The notes beneath the pieces were generated by a model. It was given only the letters and a program-made list of their open reading frames with translations, did not search any database and was not told where the DNA came from. The position numbers and the translations under genes are program-made. Below, one piece after another: positions 18,171 to 26,261 of a stretch of 64,000 bases of DNA (position 1 is the stretch's first letter; each line of letters starts with the position of its first letter). Origin of the DNA: an uncultured Gemmatimonadota bacterium (lineage in GTDB: Bacteria; Gemmatimonadota; Gemmatimonadetes; Palauibacterales; Palauibacteraceae); assembly GCA_913043255.1 (NCBI GenBank), contig CAJWLK010000006.1:1-64000 (forward strand), written 5' to 3'.

Positions 18171-18977
18171 CTATAGTTTCTGCAGGGCCTCTGTAAGGCG
18201 GACGAATGTTATTGGAGACAATGATTCTGGTCGTTGTTTCGGAGAAATCCCAAGCTCATTTAAGAAGGAGATAGGGTCACCCTCAAAACTAAGCTCCGGC
18301 GCTGAACGCAATATCTTTTGGAGCTGCTTTCGGCGACGATTAAAGCAGGCCCTTGTAACAGAACGCAAAGCCGAGGGTTTAACTGTACCAATTGCCTCTG
18401 GTTCAGGCTCGACCAAGAGAACCGAAGAATCCACCTCCGGTCGTGGCCGAAATACTTCACGCCCTATCGAAAAACGTAACGAAACCCGTGCAACCGCCTG
18501 TACCCCGACCGAAAGTGCCCCGTAGCTCTTTTGACCTGGAGCTGCCACGACACGTTCGGCCAATTCTTTCTGAACAGTCAACACTATCCGCTCAGGAACC
18601 GGCCGCATTGCAAGCAATGAAAAGATTAGGGGCGATGTTATGTTGTATGGTACGTTCGATATGACGCGAACGGGTCCACTACTATGGCTCATTAATTCTG
18701 ACAGGTTCAATTGAAGGGCATCACCTTCCACAATAGTTACACCGCCCAATGTTCCCCATCGTGCACTCAATTGAGCTACTAGTAAACGGTCTTTTTCGAC
18801 CATGGTTAACCGGCCTACACGGCTAACTAGATGTTGGCTCAACTCTCCGTGGCCTGGACCAATCTCTAGAACGGTGCTCTCCGGTCCCGAAGCCAATTCT
18901 GCGACAATCTTTCGCTGTAAATTTGGATCGATCAGAAAGTTCTGCCCAAGCGACCGCTTCGGGTTGAACTCATTCAA
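18171..18977 (-). CDS. rsmA: 16S rRNA dimethyladenosine transferase
   Basis: Dimethylates A1518 and A1519 in the 3' helix of 16S rRNA (E. coli numbering). The N-terminal hallmark PKRSLGQNFLIDPNLQRKIV is followed by AdoMet motif I VLEIGPGHGELSQHL, a VEKDRLL acidic motif, and the catalytic NVPYNITSPLIFSLL. A TTG at 18977 overlaps the pta stop (TTGA) and places RSLGQNF at the usual position; an ATG at 19025 would add 16 residues inside pta. About 268 residues. Last gene of the recJ-rsmD-coaD-pta-rsmA run. Confidence 0.95.
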   Translation of the reverse strand: MNEFNPKRSLGQNFLIDPNLQRKIVAELASGPESTVLEIGPGHGELSQHLVSRVGRLTMVEKDRLLVAQLSARWGTLGGVTIVEGDALQLNLSELMSHSSGPVRVISNVPYNITSPLIFSLLAMRPVPERIVLTVQKELAERVVAAPGQKSYGALSVGVQAVARVSLRFSIGREVFRPRPEVDSSVLLVEPEPEAIGTVKPSALRSVTRACFNRRRKQLQKILRSAPELSFEGDPISFLNELGISPKQRPESLSPITFVRLTEALQKL

Positions 18978-19855
18978 CTGAGAGACTCGCGCTTCACCCC
19001 TTGGGACATCAGTGCCGTGATGCATGCAACATCTACGATATCCGAGACCGAAGCCCCGCGAGAGAGGTCGTTCAAGGGGGCTCGCAGTCCATGCAAAATA
19101 GGGCCGAGCGCTCGTGCACCTGCGAGGCGTTCAACTAGCTTGTAAGCAATGTTTCCCGAGCCCAAGTCTGGGAACACCAATACGTTCGCACGTCCAGCAA
19201 CCTCGGAGCCTGGTGCCTTTGTCTCACCTACCGATCTCACCAATGCCGCATCCGCCTGAAGTTCTCCATCCGCAAGGATCTCTGGATGTCGTCTTTGAAA
19301 ACGCCGCACCGCTTCTCTAACAAGCTCTACTTGTCCCCCCCCAGATGATCCGTGCGTTGAGTAGGAAAGAAACGCAACCCGTGGGTCATCCCCAACTATC
19401 ATTTGTCGAAGCCTACATGCGGCCAGCGCACTATCAGCGAGTTGCTCTACCGAGGGCTCTGGAACCACGGCTGGGTCCGTGAAGGTCAAGACGGACTGAT
19501 CCCCTAAAACCTGCACCATAAAGAACGAGGCTGATACCATCTGAACTCCATCCGCCATGCCAAGTTCCCGGAGACCTGCGCGGATCACTTCAGCGGTGGG
19601 ATGGACAGCCCCTGCAACAACTCCGTCTAACTCGCCAGCTTTGAGACGTCTAAGGGCTCCCTCAAGTCCACCCTCAGCCTCAGATATCTTTCGCGGAACA
19701 ACCCAACAGTTCTGACTAAGGAGTTCGATAGCTTCCGCCGTGCGGACCTCATCAGCTTCCGGAAAACCTATTCGCGCTCCTACGCGTGAGGAACGGGCAC
19801 GTAGCTGTCCAATGAAACCCTGACTAGGACTCGGTCGACTTAGTGCTGAATTCAC
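18974..19855 (-). CDS. pta: phosphate acetyltransferase (PTA_PTB family)
   Basis: Interconverts acetyl-CoA and acetyl phosphate. 293 residues, equivalent to the catalytic PTA_PTB domain without the long N-terminal DRTGG extension. Motifs: GFPEADEVRTAEAIELL, GAVHPTAEVIRAGLREL, DPAVVPEPSVEQLAD, FLSYSTHGSSGG, VFPDLGSGNIAYKLVERL and GPILHGLRAPLNDLSRG. No acetate kinase gene is adjacent. Overlaps coaD by ATGA; both act on CoA metabolism. A phosphate butyryltransferase is a possible alternative, but the LNDLSRGASVSDIV tail fits Pta. Confidence 0.88.
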   Translation of the reverse strand: MNSALSRPSPSQGFIGQLRARSSRVGARIGFPEADEVRTAEAIELLSQNCWVVPRKISEAEGGLEGALRRLKAGELDGVVAGAVHPTAEVIRAGLRELGMADGVQMVSASFFMVQVLGDQSVLTFTDPAVVPEPSVEQLADSALAACRLRQMIVGDDPRVAFLSYSTHGSSGGGQVELVREAVRRFQRRHPEILADGELQADAALVRSVGETKAPGSEVAGRANVLVFPDLGSGNIAYKLVERLAGARALGPILHGLRAPLNDLSRGASVSDIVDVACITALMSQGVKRESLS

Positions 19856-20355
19856 TCCTTTGAATCACACATAAACCGCTCATCCATACGAACTTTCACG
19901 AGAGGGTTAACAAACTTCGTCACATCTCCACCGAGCCTACCAACTTCACGGACCAGTGATGAGCTAAGGAACGTATGACGGCTATCGGGCGCCATGAAAA
20001 GGACTTCAACTTCCGGCCAAAGTGACCGATTCATCAGCGCCATCTGAAATTCGTACTCAAAGTCGCTCACAGCCCTGAGACCTCGAACAATGAGTCGTGC
20101 CTCCCGAGCCTGAGCGAAGTCCACGAGCAACCCACTAAACGAGGTGGCTTCCACTCTCGGTTCATCGGCGTAGACTTCTCTAATCAGGTCGACTCGCTCC
20201 TCGATCGAGAACAACCCGGCCTTGCCCTGTGTCGCGGTCTCTGCAACGGCAACGATAAGGTGGTCAACAAGCCGCAAACTCCGCTGGACGAGGTCGTCAT
20301 GCCCAACAGTTAGCGGGTCGAAGGAGCCTGGGTACACTGCGATCGATTCGTTCAT
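19852..20355 (-). CDS. coaD: phosphopantetheine adenylyltransferase
   Basis: Penultimate step of CoA synthesis: adenylates 4'-phosphopantetheine. 167 residues with the nucleotidyltransferase start AVYPGSFDPLTVGHDDLVQRS (TxGH motif), IVRGLRAVSDFEYEFQMALMNR and FLSSSLVREVGRLGGD, all classical CoaD positions. Start overlaps rsmD by ATGA, and the rsmD-coaD pair is widespread in bacteria. Confidence 0.97.
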   Translation of the reverse strand: MNESIAVYPGSFDPLTVGHDDLVQRSLRLVDHLIVAVAETATQGKAGLFSIEERVDLIREVYADEPRVEATSFSGLLVDFAQAREARLIVRGLRAVSDFEYEFQMALMNRSLWPEVEVLFMAPDSRHTFLSSSLVREVGRLGGDVTKFVNPLVKVRMDERFMCDSKE

Positions 20356-20918
20356 TCGAAATCCGGTTGAGGTGGTTCATTGTTATGCACCAGAACATCA
20401 GCCCAGTGCCCGCTCACATTTGTCTCCCCATAACATCGCGTCCAACTTGCACCATCTGAAACACCGTCCGACCCATCATGTTCAATCCAAAGCTGACCAG
20501 CGAACGCTTGTTTCCGAAACTGCGACAGAAGTTCCTTAGCTAGGGAAGACCCATAGGGCGGGTCCGCGAACGCGACGTCAAACATCTCATGATTCCGAAC
20601 TACATAGTGAAGCGCATCTGCCCGTATGATAGTGCTTTGGCTCTCTATCCCTAGTTCTGCCACATTGCGTTTCAATGTTGATACTGTCCGCCGATCAGCT
20701 TCAACAAAATGAACATGCCGCGCGCCCCGCGACAGCGCTTCAATTCCGAGAGCCCCAGAGCCAGAGCATAAATCCAACACTTTTGCATGCCGAATGTCAT
20801 CTCCGACGGCTGAGAACCATGCCTCTCGGATACGGGCTGCAGTAGGGCGCGTAGTCTGACCCTTGGGGGCAGTGATGAAGCGGCCCCCATGAATTCCAGC
20901 AATGATCCGCAGTTTCAT
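20352..20918 (-). CDS. rsmD: 16S rRNA (guanine966-N2)-methyltransferase
   Basis: Methylates G966 of 16S rRNA during 30S assembly. 188 residues. N-terminal MKLRIIAGIHGGRFI and RPTAARIREAWFSAV, AdoMet motif VLDLCSGSGALGIEALSRGA, VEADRRTVSTLKRN and catalytic ADPPYGSS fit RsmD. Lies 22 bases after recJ and overlaps coaD. Confidence 0.95.
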   Translation of the reverse strand: MKLRIIAGIHGGRFITAPKGQTTRPTAARIREAWFSAVGDDIRHAKVLDLCSGSGALGIEALSRGARHVHFVEADRRTVSTLKRNVAELGIESQSTIIRADALHYVVRNHEMFDVAFADPPYGSSLAKELLSQFRKQAFAGQLWIEHDGSDGVSDGASWTRCYGETNVSGHWADVLVHNNEPPQPDFE

Positions 20919-20940
20919 ATCTCCATGACCACTTAGCCAC

Positions 20941-22635
20941 CTAAGCCTCTCGCAAACCCAGCACGTGTGCCTGTGACCGAAGACCCCGTTTTTTTTCTTC
21001 TACATGCAATTCGTATACGATATCTCGTGGCTGCCCATCCGCCACTGTAGCCAGATCCGGTCGACCAAAAGCGATGGCATCGAGCCCTCTTCTTCCATCA
21101 ATAAGCCGCATACGAGCATGCTGCTTCCTCTTTCCTATCATCTCAACAGCTTGCACCCGAATGTTGCGGGCATGGAATCGAGGAATCGGGTTACCTCTCC
21201 CAAAAGGCTCTAGATATGTAAGACCCTTAGCAATCTCTGTTGTGACCTCTCGGATGGGGAGCTCTTGTTCGAGGCGAAGCCCAGGCTTACGCAGTTGTGG
21301 GCCCATCACACCTACCGCATGCGAATTGATGGCACTCCGGAGGGCAGCCAATCGGTCTCTACAAACATCAAAACCAGCCGCCGCAGCATGACCACCGAAC
21401 CGTTCGAAAAGGTCGGAACAACTTATCAACGCTTCCAATACATTAAAGCCGGGAATCGATCTCGCAGATCCTCGACCACGATCACCTTCCATCCCAATGA
21501 GAAGCACCGGGCGATGTATCTCCTGCGCAATCCGACCAGCCACAATTCCTAGGACTCCCGGGTGCCAGTCGTCTCCCCACATGACAAGTGCCATGTCCCT
21601 CTCCGCATCGAACTCATCACTGAGCCGTTCGTGGACCTTCTCAAGAACCCAACTGTCCAGTTCCCGTCGTGCGGTGTTGTTGTCTTCTATTACCCGTGCC
21701 AACGAATCAGCCTCGGCCCGATCAGAACTCATGAGGAGAAGCGCCCCATCTCTCGCTTCTCCAATCCTTCCCGCCGAGTTCAGGCGAGGAGCCAGCCGAA
21801 ATGCGACATCCGTTGCACGAGCCTTACTCCACTTCCCCACATTCGCTGCTCGGCATAAGGCTTGGATCCCAGGTCTCCTCGAGCGATTAAGCACCCGAAG
21901 GCCGAATCGGGCCAGAACACGATTTTCTCCTACTAGTTCCGCTTGGTCCGCAATTGTACCCAGCGCAACTAGATCAAGATATTGGTTTAAGTATTCCTCT
22001 CTAACACCTTTTATTGCAAATAATTGCTGGATCAACTTAAACGCTACTCCAACACCAGCCAGATCTCGAAATGGGTAGTCCTGATTTTCTCGATTTGGAT
22101 TAACAACGGCCACAGCGGGTGGCAAGATCGCCCCTGGCTGGTGGTGGTCTGTAACAATGACATCAATACCCAGCGAAGCGGCATCTTCCACGGCGCCAGA
22201 AGCTTTAATCCCACAATCTGCTGTCACTATGAGCGTTGCGCCCTGGGCTCGCGCCTCCTCTATGCCAGATGGGCCTAGGTCATAACCATCTCGCGACCTC
22301 TCTGGCACAAATGGAGCCGTACGCAATCCGATATGGCGCAACCCTAGTGTAAGAAGAGCCGTCGCCGTCATTCCATCTGCATCGTAATCGCCGTGCACAA
22401 GCACGGTCTCTCCATCACGAATAGCACATTCAATACGTTCGGCAGCCGTCGAAAGGTCGGCCAGTTTCAAAGGATCATGCAAATCAGTAAAACTAGGGCG
22501 GAGGAAGCGTTGGGTTGACTGCTCAGGTTTGAAACCCCTACGAACCAGCAACTCGCAAAGTGGGGTTGGAAGGCCCACGTACTCCTTCAGCGTTCGGGTG
22601 TCTGAAGCTTTGACAACCGTGGGCTCAGTCCACAA
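20941..22635 (-). CDS. recJ: single-stranded-DNA-specific exonuclease RecJ
   Basis: 5'-3' exonuclease acting in recombination and mismatch repair. 564 residues. DHH phosphoesterase motifs: VHGDYDADGMTATALL (DYDADG at 83-88), VTADCGIKA, VTDHHQPG (163-165) and PRLNSAGRIGEARDGALLL; the DHHA1 motif GRGSARSIPGFNVLEAL and GGHAAAAGF follow. The start appears to be TTG. It is 25 bases after the zf-RING_7 gene. Confidence 0.96.
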   Translation of the reverse strand: MWTEPTVVKASDTRTLKEYVGLPTPLCELLVRRGFKPEQSTQRFLRPSFTDLHDPLKLADLSTAAERIECAIRDGETVLVHGDYDADGMTATALLTLGLRHIGLRTAPFVPERSRDGYDLGPSGIEEARAQGATLIVTADCGIKASGAVEDAASLGIDVIVTDHHQPGAILPPAVAVVNPNRENQDYPFRDLAGVGVAFKLIQQLFAIKGVREEYLNQYLDLVALGTIADQAELVGENRVLARFGLRVLNRSRRPGIQALCRAANVGKWSKARATDVAFRLAPRLNSAGRIGEARDGALLLMSSDRAEADSLARVIEDNNTARRELDSWVLEKVHERLSDEFDAERDMALVMWGDDWHPGVLGIVAGRIAQEIHRPVLLIGMEGDRGRGSARSIPGFNVLEALISCSDLFERFGGHAAAAGFDVCRDRLAALRSAINSHAVGVMGPQLRKPGLRLEQELPIREVTTEIAKGLTYLEPFGRGNPIPRFHARNIRVQAVEMIGKRKQHARMRLIDGRRGLDAIAFGRPDLATVADGQPRDIVYELHVEEKKRGLRSQAHVLGLREA

Positions 22636-22660
22636 CGGCTCTGCGACGGTGCCCTCGGTA

Positions 22661-23392
22661 TCAGGCGTCGGTCATCTCCGCATGAAGGATGACTCCACAA
22701 CCTTCACAAAGAGCCAGGCTCCGGCCTGATCGGATATCAGCCCGCCGCTGTTTCGGAACCGTCGTATAACAACGACCACACACACCATCCACCGGCCCCT
22801 CGACAATGGCCGCCAAGGCCGAATCCGATCGCTTAGCGCTAACCGATCGATAAAGGCGAAGAGTATTCATCTCGATTTGGCCCTCTTGTTCCTCTCTCGA
22901 AGTGATATGTGCTTCAAGTTGACCCTCGAGTTCTGATCGCTGGTTTCCAACCTCAGTTCCCCGACTCGCCAGCACTTCTTTTGCTTGTGCCAGATCACCA
23001 ACAACCTCCATTAGCCCAAGCCGTGCCGTCTCAGCGTCCTGCATAGCAGAAAGCTGCTCATCTTCTGCTGCCCGCAGGTTCCGCCGGGCGGTATCCGTCT
23101 CACTCTTAACCGCGAAGTGCTGTTGCATATTCGCGACAGCCGTCACACGCATCTCTAACCGCTTGAGGGTTTCACGTCCCGCATTAACGGAACGTTGAAA
23201 TCGCTGGACGCGCTGTTCCGCTTCTCCTGTCTGATCACGAAGCTGTACTTCTTTAGCTGTTAGTTCCTCAACTTCCAACGCGAGTGTCGACAACTCCTGC
23301 TTTAGGCACTCCAATTCCTCATTAACCTTCAGGATTTCAAGATCGATCCCCTGAAGGACAATCAACTCCCCGACGATATCACTCGTTCCCAT
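22661..23392 (-). CDS. coiled-coil protein with C-terminal zinc ribbon (zf-RING_7/DUF164)
   Basis: 243 residues. Residues about 10-190 are nearly all coiled coil (Glu/Leu/Gln-rich heptads, VDDLEI-like helices). The C-terminus carries CGRCYTTVP and LCEGCGVIL, four cysteines for one zinc. This is the architecture of the C4-type zinc-ribbon family PF02591 that is often found between dnaG/rpoD and recJ or near rnhA. Proposed nucleic-acid binding is only inferred. Sits between dnaG and recJ with short gaps. Confidence 0.82.
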   Translation of the reverse strand: MGTSDIVGELIVLQGIDLEILKVNEELECLKQELSTLALEVEELTAKEVQLRDQTGEAEQRVQRFQRSVNAGRETLKRLEMRVTAVANMQQHFAVKSETDTARRNLRAAEDEQLSAMQDAETARLGLMEVVGDLAQAKEVLASRGTEVGNQRSELEGQLEAHITSREEQEGQIEMNTLRLYRSVSAKRSDSALAAIVEGPVDGVCGRCYTTVPKQRRADIRSGRSLALCEGCGVILHAEMTDA

Positions 23393-23460
23393 TCTCTCTC
23401 CTGCGCCTGGTCACTTCGACAAACTAGACGAAGTACACCCATTCCGCTCGACTGATCTTT

Positions 23461-25230
23461 TCACCGCACACCTGGCATAAATGTCACCGCTTCTCCTGCA
23501 CTACGTAGCTCTGAGGCAAGTTCTTGCTTCTCCCCTAACAATCGACGTTGCTGGTCACTATCCGCAAGCTCAAGCTCACGATCGATCTCGGCCAGTCGTT
23601 CCCGATGTCCTTGAAAGAAAAGTCTGCTCACAGCCGCTTCAAATACACTATTGGGGTCGACCACAGCATCAGTATCCTCCAATAGCCGTTTTACCAGATC
23701 CTGCGCCGAGGGAGAGATTTCTGACCAATCTATATATTCAACGCCACCATCAACGCCCTTAACTAAAGCTTCAAAAACCTCCCGATGCATTTGATCTTCT
23801 AGGTGATGAGCCTCGAAACCAAGCAGACGAGCGCGTTGGACCAAGGAACCATCTCGAACCAGAAGTAGCATCAACTCTCTCTCGATAGGCGAAATAACAT
23901 TTCGACGTGCCGAATTCGGGCGAGTGGATTGGGGCCGTGTCCGTTCTCTCCGTTTGCCGCGAGCAATCTCGTGGACGAGGGTGTCTCTTCGGACACCCAA
24001 ACCATCTACCGCACGAGTAACATACAGATCGCGCAACGCCGGATCGGAAACAGCGCGAAGTGTACTCAGCAGTCCATCGAAGGCCCGACGACGCCCTTCA
24101 ATTTGCTCCAGATATCCCTCTCTACCAAGGATTTGTAGCTTTCGTTCAAGAACATCGACGGCATCATCCATAAGCTCTGTAATCGCAGATGGACCTGCTC
24201 GTTGGATCAGAGAATCAGGATCCTCTCCTTGAGGCAACGTGACCACCATGGGGTGCATTCCAACTCCAAGTAAGATATCAGCAGTCTTAAATGTCGCTCG
24301 AAGACCTGCCGAATCACTGTCATAAATGAGGTAGCACTTTTTAGCATAGCGACTCAAACGCTGAGCCTGCTGGCGGGTAAAAGCCGTACCCAGTCCTGCT
24401 ACTGCAAACCCATGCCCTGCTCGATGCAGGGCAATCACATCTGTAAAGCCTTCGACGATTGCCGCGTGCCCCTCACGACGCATCGAATGGCGTGCCCAGT
24501 TTAACCCGTATAGCTCGTCGCCCTTATGAAAGATCGGAGACTCTGGCGAGTTCAGATATTTGGGGGCATCAGAATCAGGATCCAGGATCCGTCCGCCAAA
24601 CGCAATCGGACGCTCTCGCAGGTCTAGGATCGTAAACATAAGACGGCCCCGAAAACGATCATATGGTTCCGCCGAACGATCGCTGGTTCCAAGCAATCCA
24701 ATTTCGAGAAGCACCTTCTCATCAAAGCCCTGAGCGATGGCTGCATCACGCAACCCCCTCCATTCATCGGGCGCAAATCCTACCCCATATTGCGCCGCAT
24801 CCTCGAGAGAAACTCCACGATGCAGAAGGTATTCTCTAGCCCTCTCCCCCTTTTGTTCAGTAAGACTCGCAGCATACCATTCCGCCGCAAAGGCCAAAGC
24901 ACCTCGAAGGGGAGCATAAGGATCCTCTCGGCGATCATCATGCTCCGGAACTTCGACTCCTACCCGCACCCCGACCTGACGTACCGCTTCTGGAAACTCA
25001 AGCCCTAAATGCTTCATAAGGAACCCGAAAACATCGCCACCTTCATCACATACGAAACACTTGAAGAGTTCACGATCCGGGTCAACTGCAAAATTGGGTC
25101 CATCACCACCGTGCAGAGGACATGGCCCACGATACCCCTTCCCTGACCGCTTGAGCGACACGAATTCGCTCACAATCTCAACGATCTCTGCGCGAGCCCG
25201 TATCTCCTCTACAAGATGGTCACTTACCAC
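23461..25230 (-). CDS. dnaG: DNA primase
   Basis: Makes RNA primers for replication. 589 residues. CHC2 zinc finger with Cys37, His40, Cys58 and Cys61 (CPLHGG...FKCFVCDEGGD), the RNAP-like core with RFRGRLMFTILDLRERPIAFGGR, TOPRIM EGFTD (260-264) and YDSDSAG (303-309), and a divergent C-terminal helicase-binding region after about 430. rpoD does not follow; the zf-RING_7 gene does. Confidence 0.97.
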   Translation of the reverse strand: MVSDHLVEEIRARAEIVEIVSEFVSLKRSGKGYRGPCPLHGGDGPNFAVDPDRELFKCFVCDEGGDVFGFLMKHLGLEFPEAVRQVGVRVGVEVPEHDDRREDPYAPLRGALAFAAEWYAASLTEQKGERAREYLLHRGVSLEDAAQYGVGFAPDEWRGLRDAAIAQGFDEKVLLEIGLLGTSDRSAEPYDRFRGRLMFTILDLRERPIAFGGRILDPDSDAPKYLNSPESPIFHKGDELYGLNWARHSMRREGHAAIVEGFTDVIALHRAGHGFAVAGLGTAFTRQQAQRLSRYAKKCYLIYDSDSAGLRATFKTADILLGVGMHPMVVTLPQGEDPDSLIQRAGPSAITELMDDAVDVLERKLQILGREGYLEQIEGRRRAFDGLLSTLRAVSDPALRDLYVTRAVDGLGVRRDTLVHEIARGKRRERTRPQSTRPNSARRNVISPIERELMLLLVRDGSLVQRARLLGFEAHHLEDQMHREVFEALVKGVDGGVEYIDWSEISPSAQDLVKRLLEDTDAVVDPNSVFEAAVSRLFFQGHRERLAEIDRELELADSDQQRRLLGEKQELASELRSAGEAVTFMPGVR

Positions 25231-25282
25231 CTCAGTATCTTAACCCCGCTCTAGTTCGCAAAATCATCAGTTTCATTTGAGA

Positions 25283-25429
25283 TCAGACATTAGCACTACG
25301 GATGATCTTATCTGCCACTCGTAAATCCAGACACAAGCCTATGGAAGTTACAAACACCTCATGGATCTGGGGTTCCAGCGGTGGACTGACCTCCTCGGGA
25401 AAACCAAGTTGAAGGGTAACAGGCTTCAT
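25283..25429 (-). CDS. possible 48-residue protein coupled to the HIT gene
   Basis: An ATG overlaps the HIT stop codon (ATGA) and opens a 48-codon frame: MKPVTLQLGFPEEVSPPLEP..., ending ...VADKIIRSANV. The overlap geometry is the same as that of many real pairs in this window, and the composition looks protein-like rather than shadow-like. There is no signal peptide or membrane segment, and I recognise no family. It fills most of the 195-base gap before dnaG. A chance frame is possible. Confidence 0.42.
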   Translation of the reverse strand: MKPVTLQLGFPEEVSPPLEPQIHEVFVTSIGLCLDLRVADKIIRSANV

Positions 25430-25767
25430 CCAGGGGGCCACTGCATTTGCCGCCCCCCTAAAACATGAAAGTGGAGGTGTGAGATGGCTTGCCCTCCCTC
25501 TTCTCCCGTATTTGTCACGATGCGGTAACCACTCTCAAGTCCTTCACCATTTGCTACCTTTTGGCAAGCAAATAAAAGTTCTCCCAGCAATTCACTATCA
25601 AGCTCGCCAAGGTCGTTCATGCTTTGTACATGGCGCCTCGGGATCACGAGTATGTGACAGGGAGCAGTAGGGTTCAGGTCACGAAATGCTAGCCACTCGT
25701 CGGAGCCTGCAACGATGTCAGCTTCAATCTCTCCGGAAGCAATTCCACAGAAGACGCATTCACTCAT
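25426..25767 (-). CDS. hinT: HIT-family (HinT-like) nucleotide hydrolase
   Basis: 113-residue histidine-triad protein that hydrolyses AMP-linked substrates. Shows CVFCGIASGEIEAD, VIPRRHV, TNTGEEGGQAISHLHFHVLGG with the HxHxH catalytic triad (SHLHFHV). I chose the ATG at 25767 because of its AGGA ribosome site and because the conserved family starts here. The same frame stays open 145 codons further upstream without a recognisable domain (see 25768-26202). Confidence 0.93.
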   Translation of the reverse strand: MSECVFCGIASGEIEADIVAGSDEWLAFRDLNPTAPCHILVIPRRHVQSMNDLGELDSELLGELLFACQKVANGEGLESGYRIVTNTGEEGGQAISHLHFHVLGGRQMQWPPG

Positions 25768-26202
25768 TTTTTTTCCTATGCAAGAGTACGAGTCGCTGCT
25801 GGAATAGGCATCTCGCATCATCACACATCGCACTGCGCGACCTATCAGTTTCTCCATCCAGACGACCCTTTCGTCGGACAGAAACAGGAACGTATGAGCA
25901 CCTTCGTACGAATCGCCACCGCCCGGAAGTTTGACTCCCGTTTCAGGCTTTTCCGTTCCGCGAATGTAACCTATGTTCGTTTCGCAGAATGAGGCTGTGA
26001 ACTGAACACACGCCAGATCAGATTCAGGTTCAACTGAAGCCGAGAAGTACATACTCAATCTGGTCGGTGAGGGGATGACGATAGCGGGCAACGGCCTTCT
26101 TTCGGCGCGCCAACACAACATCGTCGTAGAATCTCGATGAAAGTTCAGCGTATGCGACCAATCCGAGGCGACTCGGAACTTGATCAGCCCTTCTTCGGGC
26201 AT
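25768..26202 (-). other. 435-base stretch, open in frame with hinT, coding status unresolved
   Basis: The hinT frame continues upstream without a stop to an ATG at 26202. The distal part reads plausibly (GVKLPGGGDSYEGAHTFLFL, then SDERVVWMEKLIG). In the proximal part another frame reads more like protein (AYAELSSRFYDDVVLARRKK, then AVARYRHPLTDQIEYVLLG) before a stop, so a frameshifted small gene is possible. An eight-A run precedes the hinT ATG. I recognise no family in any frame. The divergent tkt operon begins 60 bases to the right. Confidence 0.3.
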
Positions 26203-26261
26203 CTGATGGACAGTGTCTTAGTCATCAAACGGTTACGTGACAACCAAACTTGAGGGGGCAA

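Noticed and set aside
26203-26261. Promoter for the tkt operon
   Set aside because: No pair of -35/-10 hexamers with good spacing stands out, so I did not annotate one.
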